Below, piece after piece: positions 11,545-21,784 of a DNA stretch of 64,000 bases; positions within the stretch are counted from its first letter, which is position 1; each line of letters opens with the position of its first letter. The DNA is from Chrysopilus asiliformis (taxonomy: Eukaryota > Arthropoda > Insecta > Diptera > Rhagionidae), in contig OZ035963.1 in assembly GCA_964034945.1 (NCBI GenBank), positions 49,508,532-49,572,531 on the forward strand, read 5' to 3'. The translations under genes and the position numbers were made by a program. The notes below the pieces were generated by a model, which was given only the letters and a program-made list of their open reading frames with translations, made no database searches and had not been told where the DNA came from.

Positions 11545-11705
11545 AAATTTGTTAGTCTGTTAGTCTGTTAGTCTGTTAGTCTGTTAGTCTGTTAGTCTGT
11601 TAGTCTGTTAGTCTGTCTGTCCGTCTGTCTGTCCATCTGTCTGTCCGTCTGTCTGTCCGTCCGTCTGTCTGTCCAACCGTCTGTCTGTCCAACCGTCCGT
11701 CAACA
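11545..11705 (+). repeat. (TGTTAGTC)n then (TGTCTGTCCGTC)n array
   Basis: Nine or so 8-bp TGTTAGTC units pass into GTCY tetramers and then into a CCAACCGTCTGTCTGT unit. The 8-bp part relates to the CAGTCTGT repeats of R1 at 43490 and 51483; the 4-bp part relates to R2. Confidence 0.9.
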
Positions 11706-12065
11706 CGACACCTATCGAAAAAATTTGGCTAGAGACTTATTTTTTTCGTAAAAAATATAGGTTAAATTCTTGAACTCGAGAAATCAGACCATTCTCCCCC
11801 CCCCCCCCCCCCCCCCCCCTCCCTTCCACTCCACCCTACAAATGAAAATGTGTTTTTTTGTAATTTTCTCAAAAACGAGTAGTCATATCGAGAAATTTGT
11901 AATGGCAAAATGTGTTGAGAGTATAGTTTTTCCGATTTTCTCGAAAATGGTGTATCGTATAGAAAAATTTATGAAGGCAAAATGTGTTTAGAATCTTGTT
12001 TTACATAACTCTTGCATACATCAAAATTCAATCGGACCAGCCCTTCCCCCTCCTTCATACAAAAT

Positions 12066-12599
12066 AAATATTTTAAAATGAAGATTTGTCTGTCCTCATA
12101 ATAGAGTAATTGAGCAATTGTAATTTTTCAGTTGCTGTTTTTATTATGTCTTTATTTGTAAAATCTGGAGATTTTTTAACGCGGATTTTTTTTTCCAAGC
12201 TGAAATTTATCAAAATTCCCAAAATCCAATATTTAATTGATAGTGTTCAACTTTGAATTAAATTTCTGGTTTTTTGGTTTTAGTTGTGACTCTTAAAATT
12301 TTCAAACTAAGTTTTAGTTTCGGCTTTGGTTCACTAAAATTTTAATAGGTTTCAGTATCGGTAAAAAAACTGATTTCCGGTTCTGTATTCTTTTTCCTTT
12401 ACTGTGTCCTCTGCAGACGACATACTTCTTTTTCCAGACGACATAGGTATGGATTTTTGAATTTATTTTACAAACATAACAAAAGCTATAATTGCCTATC
12501 TGGCAATCATTGGAGACCCGTATGGTGATATTCGTATCAAAATTGGAACAGTTGTACCAAAATTCCACTTTGAAGTCAAACTTTCCAATAAGATTTTTT
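12066..12599. other. AT-rich DNA, nothing recognised
   Basis: No gene or repeat structure beyond a short echo of GACGACATA at 12416-12446. Confidence 0.5.
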
Positions 12600-13050
12600 A
12601 AAATTTATTCCAATTGGATTTTGATGTATGGGAGTTTTATGTAGAATCATATCCTAAATAACTTTTGTTCTTGCACTTTTTTGATAAGATGCACCGTTTT
12701 TGAGGTATTCGCAAAAAACGTTTTCGATCGTATGGGGGGTACCCCCCCTAATGGTCCGTTTTTGCCCATTAATGAACTTAGCCTCGCATTTTACGAAAAA
12801 CGGATCTGTGCAAAATTTCAAGTCTCTAGCTCAATCCGTGCGCCCGCAATCCGCGCCACAGACAGACGGACGGACGGACGGACGGACGGACAGACGGACG
12901 GACAGACGGACGGACATGCAAAATTCAATTTTTTTTATCATTCTAAACACACTGGTGTAATTCATTTTTTTGTGTGATGACGGGATCTTGGCGTTACAAA
13001 CGGTAAGGCAAAGTTAATATACCCTTTGGTTTCACCATACGGGTATAAAA
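12600..13050 (-). mobile_element. R2 element, inverted copy
   Basis: Read on the minus strand it begins ATACCCGTATGGTGAAACC, continues CTTACCGTTTGTAACGCC (as at 5185), crosses a (GTCC/GTCT)n array at 12858-12915, then GAGCTAGAGACTTGAAATTT and ends in the CATACATCAAAATCCAATTG block shared with 12040. About 450 bp. No coding capacity. Confidence 0.7.
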
Positions 13051-13728
13051 ATCACTCGAGATTGCAATTGTAAAGGATATTAAACTGGTTTTAAATAAAA
13101 AAAATCTAATTCTATTTTGTTTTTACCTGCAGATTTGATCGAATATTGATAAAGTTTTCTGGTAAAAAGAAGGTATTCGTAGTCCTAAACTTTGCTTAAC
13201 TAAATAGTGATAGATACCATAATAGAGACACTAAAATCCCCAATCGAATTGTTATAGTAAGCTTTAAATCTCCATAAATTTAAGTCTTTCAGTAGTCTCA
13301 GATAGAATTGAGTAAAGTATAGACAGAATACAATCATCTTGACTAGACACTCATTGTAACAAACAAAAGGAAGCCAATTCAAATACCTAGTTGAGGAACC
13401 AATTGAAATTGACTGACATGAGAAACTGCTCACTTCACTCAAATCCAATTCAATACACCACTATGCCATAAAAGGACCTAGAGTGGGTACGTACGTATCA
13501 CTATTTGTACTATTTGGACGTGTTTCCTGCCCGTACGTGGCTTTTGTAGATATTCGAAAATAGTGGCGTACGAGTAAAAACCTAGTAAAATTTTTCCTAG
13601 CGTAACGAAACCATTCAAATTGTGTACAAGTACACCATAGAATTGACTTCTTTACTTGTTCGCCAGCATATCCTTATAACCCTAAAATATATCCTGTCTG
13701 CCTGGCTGTTAGACACTTTCTTGTACCA
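13051..13728. other. AT-rich DNA, nothing recognised
   Basis: Short frames only, no structure noted. 13440-13560 is slightly GC-richer (GTACGTACGT-like). Confidence 0.5.
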
Positions 13729-14707
13729 CCCAAGCAACTATTTGCAAGTTTGGTTACAGTGTGATCCTGGTGGCAAAGGAGCAGTTGAAAATCAGTTAAT
13801 GTGACGGTTGTATTGTGAGCGGTCACAATAAAATCGGTGGCAAATTGGAACTTAGTAACCGGTCGCAACAAACCGTTAAAAATTGGTTATTTGGTGATCG
13901 TTTACAAAAAACCGTTGCAAATCGGGTATTTGGTAACCAGTCGCAAAAAAAAACTCGGCGTTGCAAATTTTGATTTGTGACAGGTTACAAAAAATCCGTC
14001 GCAAATCGGTTATTTTGTGACCAGTCACAAAAAAAACGTTGCAAATTGGTTATTTTGTGACCGGTCGCAAAGAAACCCCGCGTCAGAAGTTTTGCTTCGT
14101 AAACGGTCGCAAAAAAATCCGTCGCAAATTGGTTATCTTGTGACCGGTAACAAAAAAAAAACGTTGCAAATCGGGCATTTTATACCCGGTCGCAAAGAAA
14201 CCCCACGTTAGAAGTTTTGCTTCGTCCGTCGTCGCAAATCGGTTATTTTGTGACTGGCCACAAAAAAAAAACGGTGCAAATTGGGTATTTTGGGACCGGT
14301 TATAAAAAAGCAGTCGGAATTCGGTTACTTTGTGACCAGTTGGAAAGTTGTTGTTGTTTTACAGTGCTGTGAAGTATAAATAGTCAACTTTGGACCGAAG
14401 AATTCATACTTATAGCGTTTTCTGATGTATACCTGTGATAGATGCCACACTTGTTAAACACCCCCCCCCCCCTTCCTTCATCCTTCTCCTTCTCACACTT
14501 TGTCAGAAAAGAGTTTATGCGGAAAGGGTTACATAACAGTTATTTTGTAACGATAGTCACCAAAAAACTGGATAAAAACGGTTGCATAAATGTTGCAACA
14601 ACGATGCTGTAATGTCGCAGCAATCAATTTGTAACCCCCTATATTTTGCAACACAAGTTGTGTCACCGGTCGCGTAACCGGTATATAGCTATTTTTGGTT
14701 ACTTGGG
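13729..14707. mobile_element. R3 inverted-repeat element, copy 1
   Basis: The ends are CCCAAGCAACTATTTGCAAG at the left and, reading inward from the right, CCCAAGTAACCAAAAATAGC. The middle is a tandem field of palindromic GTGACC(G/A)GTCAC units (13800-14345). The right part has a C run (about 14459-14472) and TGTTGCAACAACGATGC. A second copy lies at 18954-20167, a right-end fragment at 34290-34443 and a left-end fragment at 41003-41035. I cannot place the terminus CCCAAGYAAC in a superfamily with certainty, and the target duplication is unclear. Confidence 0.65.
13800..14345. repeat. Tandem GTGACCGGTCAC palindrome field, copy 1
   Basis: About 12 degenerate units of roughly 36-42 bp, consensus GCAAATCGGTTATTTTGTGACC then GGTCRCAAAAAAACCG. 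Each unit centres on the 18-bp palindrome TTTGTGACCGGTCACAAA or a near form. Units differ by point changes and A-run length, so the array is not recent. Confidence 0.85.
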
Positions 14708-15924
14708 ACATTTGTATCCGAATTTTCCGATCCCGACCATCGTCGAATGCCAGGACTGGGTGTGGTTGCATACGAACTTAACTCGATATCTAATAGAACC
14801 GCTCTATGAAAACTGTTTGGTTCTTGGTTTCTTGGCTGGTTAGATGGCTGGTTGATTGTTTAGATACTTCTCAAATTGCTTAAATTTTCCTAGCAATGAT
14901 AATATTGTTCCTGCAAACGACTGCAAAGATTATACGGGTGAGATATTCTGTTGTTTTAAGCATCACAAGGAGTTGATTGCTTTCTCGATTCGTACTGATG
15001 GCACAAATTGGTTTGTCGAAAATGGAACACTTCCAACGATGGAATGATGAGGCATACAGGATATCCCCTGGATGTTGTTGTATACGAACCGGATATATCG
15101 GATCCTATTTGACTTCCACGCGTTTCCGTTGTGTGTATTTCGCATAGTATTTTTGCTGGGCTTTTTTGTCATTTCATCTCATTTATTGCTACATGTTTTC
15201 TATAGTTGTCTGAAAGTCGTTTGCCATGTGATATTTTGAATCTAACTTCTTTTTTTTTCTTCGGTTTCCATTCGTTTGTTTGGGGGGGAGACCAAAAAAA
15301 AAACCAATTTACATTCAATTTAGCTTTTAAGTTGCTAAAAAGCCACATAAACGTTACAACACATACCGAAAACGCATAATCGTTTATTTTCAGCGCTCAT
15401 CTGACTTTACGATCTTACTGTGCTCTACTATCTAAACTCCACTAACTGTGACTGCCTGTTTTGTAAAGCCAAGTTTTTGTATCCTAAAAGTATCAGTATA
15501 TTGAAGATAGATTTGATTTTATGACTGGATCTTAGTGTTTAGGACAAAGAATCATGAACGAAACGCCAGAGCGGATCCTTTGCACGATATAAAACCATTA
15601 AATCGTTTATGGTCTTGAATCTTGCATAGGAACAATGTCTTAAATGTTACACACTTTTGTTATTGTGTATTCGTTATAGTCTTATTTATGGGTAAGTATT
15701 TTCCGACTAACATCAGTCTATCTTAAGTATTATCTCTAAATTACGATTAGTTCTTTTCTTAGATTTTGTGCTGCTTTAAAATTGTGTTTTTTTGTCGATC
15801 ATTCAGAAAATTTTGTTTGTTTAGAAAAAAGTAATTTTACTTTACTAAAATGAGTAATTAAGGTTTAGGTTTATTATCTTAAATAAGAGAAACTATTTTT
15901 TTTATAGGTTTTACGGAAAAACAG
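14708..15924. other. Unclassified DNA
   Basis: No gene recognised. Short frames at 14856-15172 have no domain. AT content rises toward 15800. Confidence 0.45.
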
Positions 15925-16600
15925 AAAAAAAATCTAAGAAGAGTTGCTGTATCCTTACAGGATTTTGAGAAAATTGCTGAATCCTTACAGGATTTTGAGA
16001 AAATTGCTGTATGCTTACGGGATTCTGTGAAAATGGCTGTGTCCTTACAGGATTTTGAGAAAATTGCTGTATCCTTACAGGATTTTGAGAAAATTGGTGT
16101 ATGCTTACGGGATTTTGAGAAAATTGCTGTATCCTTACAGGATTCTGTGAAAATTGCTGTATCCTTACAGGATTTTGAGAAAATTGCTGTGTCCTTACAG
16201 GATTTTGAGAAAATTGCTGTATCCTTACAGGCTTTTGAGAAAATTGCTGAATCCTTACAGGGTTTTGAGAAAATTGCTGTATCCTTACAGGATTTTGAGA
16301 AAATTGCTGAATCCTTACAGGATTTTGAGAAAATTGCTGTATCCTTACAGGATTTTGAGAAAATTGCTGTATCCTTACAGGATTCTGAGAAAACTACTGT
16401 AGACTGGCCTGAAATTTGGCATAGATGTTCGTCGGGGGTCCAGCCCCAACATAGACCCATTAAAAAGTAGCCCGAGAGGTGGGGGGAGTAAGGGGAGGGG
16501 GAGTAAGGGGAGGGGGAGTAAGGGAGGGAGTAAAGTCATCTCGAAACGCGGGGTCGGAGGGGGTGGATCCAAGCGGTTCGGGGCGCAGCCCCTAGTTTTT
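15925..16600 (+). mobile_element. Helentron-like element H, copy 4, with minisatellite
   Basis: After the 30-bp array the sequence is typical H: CTACTGTAGACTGGCCTGAAATTTGGCATAG, CCAGCCCCAACATAGACCC, a three-fold GGGAGTAAGGGGAGG block, and the 3' hairpin GGGGCGCAGCCCCTAG at about 16579-16595. The left end is unclear. The array replaces the part of the element where other copies carry TGTC repeats and the CCTTACAGGA signature. Confidence 0.65.
15941..16402 (+). repeat. 30-bp minisatellite, about 15 units
   Basis: Unit GATTTTGAGAAAATTGCTGT + ATCCTTACAG, 14 full units in register from 15961 to 16380 plus partial ends. Variants are GATTCTGTG, GCTTTTGAG, GGTTTTGAG, and TGAATCC or TGTGTCC. The unit holds ATCCTTACAGGA, the signature found once or twice in other H copies. 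Because 30 is divisible by three, long open frames appear on both strands (up to 193 codons); these are by-products. Confidence 0.97.
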
Positions 16601-16629
16601 TATAAAAATTTTATTAGAGACATTGCGGT

Positions 16630-16757
16630 AAGAGAGAGAGGGAGAGAGAGAGAGAGAGAGGGAGAGAGAGACAGAGAGAGAGAGAGAGAGGGAGAGAGAG
16701 AGGGAGAGAGAGAGGGAGAGAGAGAGGGAGAGAGAGAGAGAGAGAGAGAGGGAGACA
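16630..16757 (+). repeat. (GA)n microsatellite
   Basis: About 128 bp of GAGAGG/GAGA with a few C interruptions. Preceded by AGACATTGCGG, an 11-bp match to the LINE 3' end described at 29410, so it may be the tail of a deleted LINE copy in plus orientation. Confidence 0.95.
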
Positions 16758-16759
16758 GA

Positions 16760-17170
16760 AACGGCAAAATGAGATTTTTCCCGGAAAATCACGTTATCTT
16801 TACAGGACCTACCGTTATCCTTATAGATTTCTTAATGCCATAATCGGATTATGCGACCCCAAAAGCCACCAGGTGAGATGTTTTCCTGGAAAATTGGAGG
16901 AAAAGGGTAATCACGTTTTCCTAACAGGACCTTCCCTTATCCTAACAAGGACGATGTAGTGAAAATATTGTATTGTCATCAGATTTCAAGTCGATCAGAT
17001 GAGTGGAAGTGGATCAAAATTGGATTGCAATATTTGAATCTGACAGACAGACAGGCAGATACGAAGGCAAGCTAAATACAAACTTTTAAAACAAATTTTT
17101 TTAAATTTCGAGCCCAAATTTTTTTTAAAAAGTTTTTATTTAGCTGCCTTCGTGTCTGTCCGTCCATCCG
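16760..17170 (-). mobile_element. Element family C, inverted, with fold-back end
   Basis: Read on the minus strand: GTCTGTCAGATTCAAATATTG, an ACTTGAAATCTGATGAC block, then three copies of the TGTTAGGATAAGG / CTGTAAAGATAACG signature. It matches 57590-57970 on the plus strand. At 17045-17170 the terminal AGACAGGCAGATACGAAGGC and AGCTAAATACAAACTTTT is repeated inverted (AGTTTTTATTTAGCTGCCTT, CGTGTCTGTCCGTCC), so two element starts sit head to head around an A/T loop. Confidence 0.6.
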
Positions 17171-17976
17171 TCTTTTCATCTGCCCATCTGACCATCTGTC
17201 AAGGTCAAATATTTGCAGATATTTAATTTTATTAAAATAATTAAATCAAATATTAATTAAACATTTGAAATATTTGAAGATTTTTGGTACTAAATTATTA
17301 TTTATTTCTATGTTTCGTTATAGGTTCTATAAACAAGCAAAGGCATATTGTTACAATGTTATCAAATCATCCAAGAGTGAATTATTCAAATGAGGTCCAG
17401 AACTTTCAATATAATTAATCAATCAAATACGATGGACGATAACAGATGTTGATAACAGATTGAAACCACAATGAAACGATAGACGGACTCATGAATATAA
17501 CTTAAAATTTATGTTTCGTATTTGACTTTGGTCAACATATAAGAGTATCTCTCATAAATATTGTGGCCAAGAGACAACTATTGATCACATAAACCCATTA
17601 TGTGAGGGGGAGGTGAAAAATATTAAACAACATTAGAGCAATTTCCTATGATTTGATCGATTCGTAAATGAAATTCAATGCGATTTGGAATGAAAATAGT
17701 ATCGATTGTTAGTAAGTAATTATTTATGCAATATTTTTAAGAGATTTTAATTGAATTGAACTTTCTGTTGTCCTTGTGTTGAAAAAATTAACTTTTTTTA
17801 AATAATTTAAAACTAATCGAAATGTTCCACTTTTTCTATCTTTTTGAAAAATACTCCCTCAGCACTGTGAAAATATTTTGATCATGCTATTGAAATTAAA
17901 AAACAAAAACATATCACAAATGTTCAAAAATTCAATTAGCATCAAGTTTTGCGTAATTTAACCGTGTCATTTAAAG
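17171..17976. other. AT-rich DNA, nothing recognised
   Basis: No gene, no notable repeat. Confidence 0.5.
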
Positions 17977-18480
17977 GAGGATCTCCATTACCATGACTTC
18001 TGTAACTGCAAAAAAATGCAGAAAACTAGAGCAAGATAGACTTATATAGATCTAAATAGGAATGACTGAATACAAGTATAAACGCTTTCCCTTCCAGTTT
18101 AACAACTTTATAGCAATCATATCAAACCTTATGCTATGAATATAAGGTTCAAATTAGCATAGAAATAAAGCTATACAGCTGCAAGTGTGTGTTTGAACTA
18201 CATGAAAAATGACAGCTACGCTATAATAGCACTTTGTATGTGTCTGTGCTCACTATTCAGTTACAGGGACAATGTGTGATTGCAGTAGAAATCGCTAAAA
18301 AAAAGTTCAAGTCCGTCAACTGCAACCATAAAATCGCCATAAAAAAAGAGGGGAAATTATTTTTGCAGTTGCCGACAAATTTTTGCAGTTAATTCTTATC
18401 TCCCTTTCTCGCCAAGGTATCTTCACATAAATGTGTCTCTATTTTTTTGCAGTTGGGAAAAGTCATGGTAATGGAGGGCC
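17977..18480. mobile_element. 504-bp inverted-repeat element
   Basis: The left end GGATCTCCATTACCATGACT and the right end inward GGCCCTCCATTACCATGACT share about 40 bp that continue into AACTGCAAAAAAAT. Interior copies of TTTTTGCAGTTG are at 18362, 18384 and 18446. Borders are good to a few bases; no convincing target duplication, so the class is open. Confidence 0.7.
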
Positions 18481-18953
18481 AACTTTACACGCGATGTGCC
18501 ACTTTATCGTAACAAATGCTGCACGGTGGTACCAAAATTGTACCTCCGAATAAATCGTCTTCCATTGCCGCATGAATCTTTGAAATGGCACCACTAAAAA
18601 AAATATAAATTTTTTTTTTTGTGTGCCGCTCTGGTAAAAATACTTCCTATTTTTCTGTACCTCTAAGTGTTAAACTTACATTTACTGTGAAAAGTTTATC
18701 AAAGCTGTTATTCGATGCAATTAAATAATTCTGTTGAAATTGAAGGGTTGCTGCCAAACAACATATGAAAATCTATTGATAAACGATATATTTTTTAATT
18801 AGCTCAATATACCATGTATGTAAACATTTATTTGAACTCGTTGAAACCACGCAATGTTATGTGAAAATACTAACAAAGTTAGAAAAATTTCAATTTGGCA
18901 GTCGATGCAGAATAATCTTACTTTAATACTCTTTTGTTGCATTCCGCTGGTTA
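18481..18953. other. Unclassified AT-rich DNA
   Basis: Nothing recognised apart from a T run at 18610. Confidence 0.5.
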
Positions 18954-20167
18954 CCCATGCAACCATTTGCAGCTCAGGTTACAATCAGGGAATTCACAGT
19001 CGTCTTTTAAAATGCGGGTAAATTTACCGCTCGGTAATTCAGTCAAATTTAACAGATTTTTACCGAGCCGGTAACTTGGTTCATGTAAAAATGAATTACC
19101 GGATTCGGTAATTGTATACATGCCTCGAGTCGTGTTTTTCAGCCTCGGTATTCGGTATCAAGAATCAACCGCGGGTGGCGCTAGTAATGTTTCTAGTTGT
19201 CAAATTTTCTCGCTGGCTTTTTGTTAATCTCATCGGACTGATGCAATTTTTTTCAATTTTGATAGCCGTTGCCACAATAGAAATTCAAAAGAATACATCA
19301 AACATGGATTTAAAGGTATGTGACATATTTTACAATCAAATTCGCAGTTCATGATTTGGTCACGTATCAAATAAAAGCGCTGTTCTCAAATCTGTGCTGT
19401 GGGATGTTCACAGCAGAATATTTTCAGTCTTTTAATATTACCGAAAATACCGAATACCGAATACCGAAGAGGATTGTGAATACCCTCAATGTGACCCTGG
19501 TCGCAAAGTACCGGTGGCAAATACGTTTATACGACGGTTGCTTGGTAATCGGTCACAATGAAAATGGCTTCAAATTGGTTTTTTTTGTGACCGGTCACAA
19601 AAAAACCGTCTAAAATCGGTTACTTTGTGACCGGTCACAAAAAACCGTCTCAAATCGGTTACTTTGTAACTGGTCTCAAAAAAAAACGGTTGTAAATTAG
19701 TAACATTGTGACCGAATACAAATTAATAGTTACAAATCGGTTACATTGTGACCGGTTACAAATTAACCATTACAGATCGGTAACTTTTTGACCAATTAGA
19801 AAATTGTTGTTGTTTTCCGATGTTTTTATCGTGCTCGTTTGTAATTCACGTACAAACAGTGGTGTCGAAGCAAAAATAGTCAATTTTGAACCAAGGAAAT
19901 CATACTTGGAGCGTTTTCTGATTTCCGCACTTGGTCTGACCCCCCTTCCGTGTCAATCTTTTCGTCCCCAAAGGGTTTCACGGATACGGTTGTGTGTAAC
20001 TACACTCAGAAAAAAACCTGATCAAAAACGGTCTTTTAACCATTGCAATAACGTTGTTGTAACGTTGTTGTAACGTTGCTGCAACCAATTTGTGACTCCA
20101 TATATTTTGCAACCCAGGCTGTGTGACTGTTCTGCAACCGGTATGTGATCATTTTTGGTTACTTGGG
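18954..20167. mobile_element. R3 element, copy 2, split by a nested element
   Basis: The left end CCCATGCAACCATTTGCAGC and the right end inward CCCAAGTAACCAAAAATGAT match copy 1. After the nested 502-bp element the R3 sequence resumes exactly (AATGTGACCCTGGTCGCAAAG, compare GTGTGATCCTGGTGGCAAAG in copy 1). About eight GTGACCGGTCAC-type units lie at 19496-19800, two of them perfect. Without the insertion it is about 710 bp, against 979 bp for copy 1, mainly from fewer repeat units. Confidence 0.72.
18986..19487. mobile_element. 502-bp MITE with AAT duplication
   Basis: Terminal inverted repeats CAGGGAATTCACAGTCGTCT and, inward from the right, GAGGGTATTCACAATCCTCT. AAT stands on both sides (18983-18985, 19488-19490). 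The empty site is seen in R3 copy 1. Internal motifs TTACCGAG, CGGTAATT and GAATACCGAATACCGAA make several smaller palindromes. A sister copy with an ATT duplication lies at 59349-59840. A 3-bp duplication with A/T bases could suggest PIF/Harbinger, but no coding remains. Confidence 0.88.
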
Positions 20168-21522
20168 TACCAACATTTCGATCATTTTTCAATTGATATC
20201 AGAAAACAATTCCACATTTGAATGCTAGCATGCATGAAATCTGCCAAGTTCAACGCTTCAATCAATCGAAATACCTACGATGGTGGATTTTTCGGTGGGA
20301 AAATGTTAAACCCACCGCCAACTTTTAATTACCCAATGAAAATTTCTGCATGTTCATTTCAGAGAAACTCATGTTGATTTTTTGATTGGGGTGGAGGACA
20401 TGCGCCAATTTTCTGTATTTCCAAAGGGCTGTGATAGATTTTTTGTAAGCTTCAATACTGATGGAAAATTTGTTTGGTGTATCGATTTTGACAAAAAAAA
20501 TCAAAGTTTAATTTAGGATTTCCAAATAGATTCAGAATTCCGGAGAAAAGCCCATATATAAATTTTTTAACGTCTGTACAGAAATGAATTTTTTTAAAGT
20601 GCTGCAAACACAGAAAACCAAATCAAATAGCCATACAACGTGAAACAATTCAATTTGAAGGGGTTTGTTTTTGAGAAAAATATTTTATCGTAAATAAAGC
20701 AATTTATAATATTTTCCATATAAACGTAATCAATATCATTCGACAATTTCTGCAGAGATCGTCTGATTAGGCATAAAAAAAATAAATGATTAAAAAAAAA
20801 ACTTTTAAAGGGTACTAAAACCAGAAATGCAAACCGATTTTTACATATTCTGACAAAAGTACCATCCGTTCCTAGTTTTTAGTAGAGACTTTCCTATACT
20901 GAAGGGGAAACAATGCTCTATTATGGAATGGAATCGTTTCCATTGTTTTTAGAAGTGACTCGGATTTTTGTCTGTCCCCTGATTGGACAGAATCCAATAA
21001 AAAAAGTAGTGAATCCTATTCGGATAGGACTTGGTGCTATAATTATAGGAACGAATCCTATTTCAAATGAGAATGCCGCGCAAATATAATCAATGGAGAC
21101 CATTAATTTTAGGATTGAGTCCTTTACAAAAGGGAATGTTCCCCAATTTTTTCTCGTAACATGTCTAACATATACAAAAATCCCTACCATAATTTTGGAA
21201 ATGATTACACAACAAAAATAATACGACATTTTTTTTGTAATGTGTCCTGAAAAATTTGGGACCAGTCACAATTTTTTTTATAGGAATGACTCCCATATTT
21301 GGCCCCTACGTCGTTTTTTCCCACAAATATGGGACTGAAGCACGCAATTTTGGTGAAACGGTTCCCCATATGTTTTTGAAAGTAATCAGTTTATTATGAT
21401 TATTTAATTGTAATGGTAAGAGACGATTTGGATCTTGTTTGAGACGCTTTTTCCAAGTTGCCAAAGAAGTTTTGGAGGCATACATATCCTGTGCCTTCTC
21501 ATTCCCTATTTTAGTGGAAATC
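20168..21522. other. Unclassified DNA
   Basis: No gene. 20890-21150 contains several related TAGGA/ATCCTA words (GAATCCTATTCGGATAGGAC, GAACGAATCCTATTTC, AGGATTGAGTCCTTT), perhaps an old inverted-repeat element whose ends I could not fix. Confidence 0.45.
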
Positions 21523-21582
21523 TCTCTCTCTCTCTCTCCCTCTCTCTCTCTCTCTCCCTCTCTCTCTCTCTCTCCCTCTCTC

Positions 21583-21620
<38 letters not shown>
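21523..21620 (-). repeat. (GA)n tail of a LINE fragment
   Basis: About 98 bp of CT/CCCT on the plus strand, GA-rich on the minus strand, directly after the LINE 3' end at 21621-21712. The same arrangement occurs at 29371-29410. Confidence 0.9.
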
Positions 21621-21712
21621 GTCACTACAACCGGTTTCCGGCCTTGGCCTGCCGCAATGTCTCGCCAGAGGTCCGGGTCACGTGCCGATGTCCTCCAGTT
21701 AGTGGAATTGAA
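21621..21712 (-). pseudogene. LINE reverse transcriptase C-terminal fragment
   Basis: On the minus strand the frame gives NWRTSARDPDLWRD and then shifts; the DNA matches the longer fragment at 29410-29745. This Trp-Arg...ARDRDLWR pattern is the usual C-terminal end of non-LTR retrotransposon ORF2 proteins. Only the last 30 or so codons are left, with a frameshift after LWRD. 5' truncation is typical of LINE copies. Confidence 0.75.
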
Positions 21713-21784
21713 GTATCTCAAATGTATCTAATAGGTTCCTGTGCCACTTGATATCTGTCATCTCTGGTAACCAATACGGTCCGA

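Larger units (their letters stand above)
11133..12065 (+). mobile_element. R1-left / R2-right hybrid element
   Basis: The left part is the R1 block (GAAATTCATGAAAAATTTCGAC, AATTTTGCCTAAAAAACATT, TCGATTGGAGCA). The 300-bp element E300 interrupts it, and the block resumes with ATTATTACAAAAATTTG. After the array at 11545-11705 the tail is not R1 but R2: TTGGCTAGAGACTTATTT, GGTTAAATTCTTGAACTCGA, TTTTCTCAAAAACGAG. A 23-bp C run lies at 11797-11819, and CAAAATGTGTTTAGAATC with ACATCAAAATTCAATCGGAC marks the R2 right end. The switch falls inside the shared tetranucleotide-like array, suggesting exchange at the microsatellite. Confidence 0.65.

Noticed and set aside
15879..16470. 193- and 147-codon frames on opposite strands (SKSCKDTAIF and AVSLQDFEKI repeats)
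   Set aside because: By-products of the 30-bp minisatellite, open in several frames on both strands.
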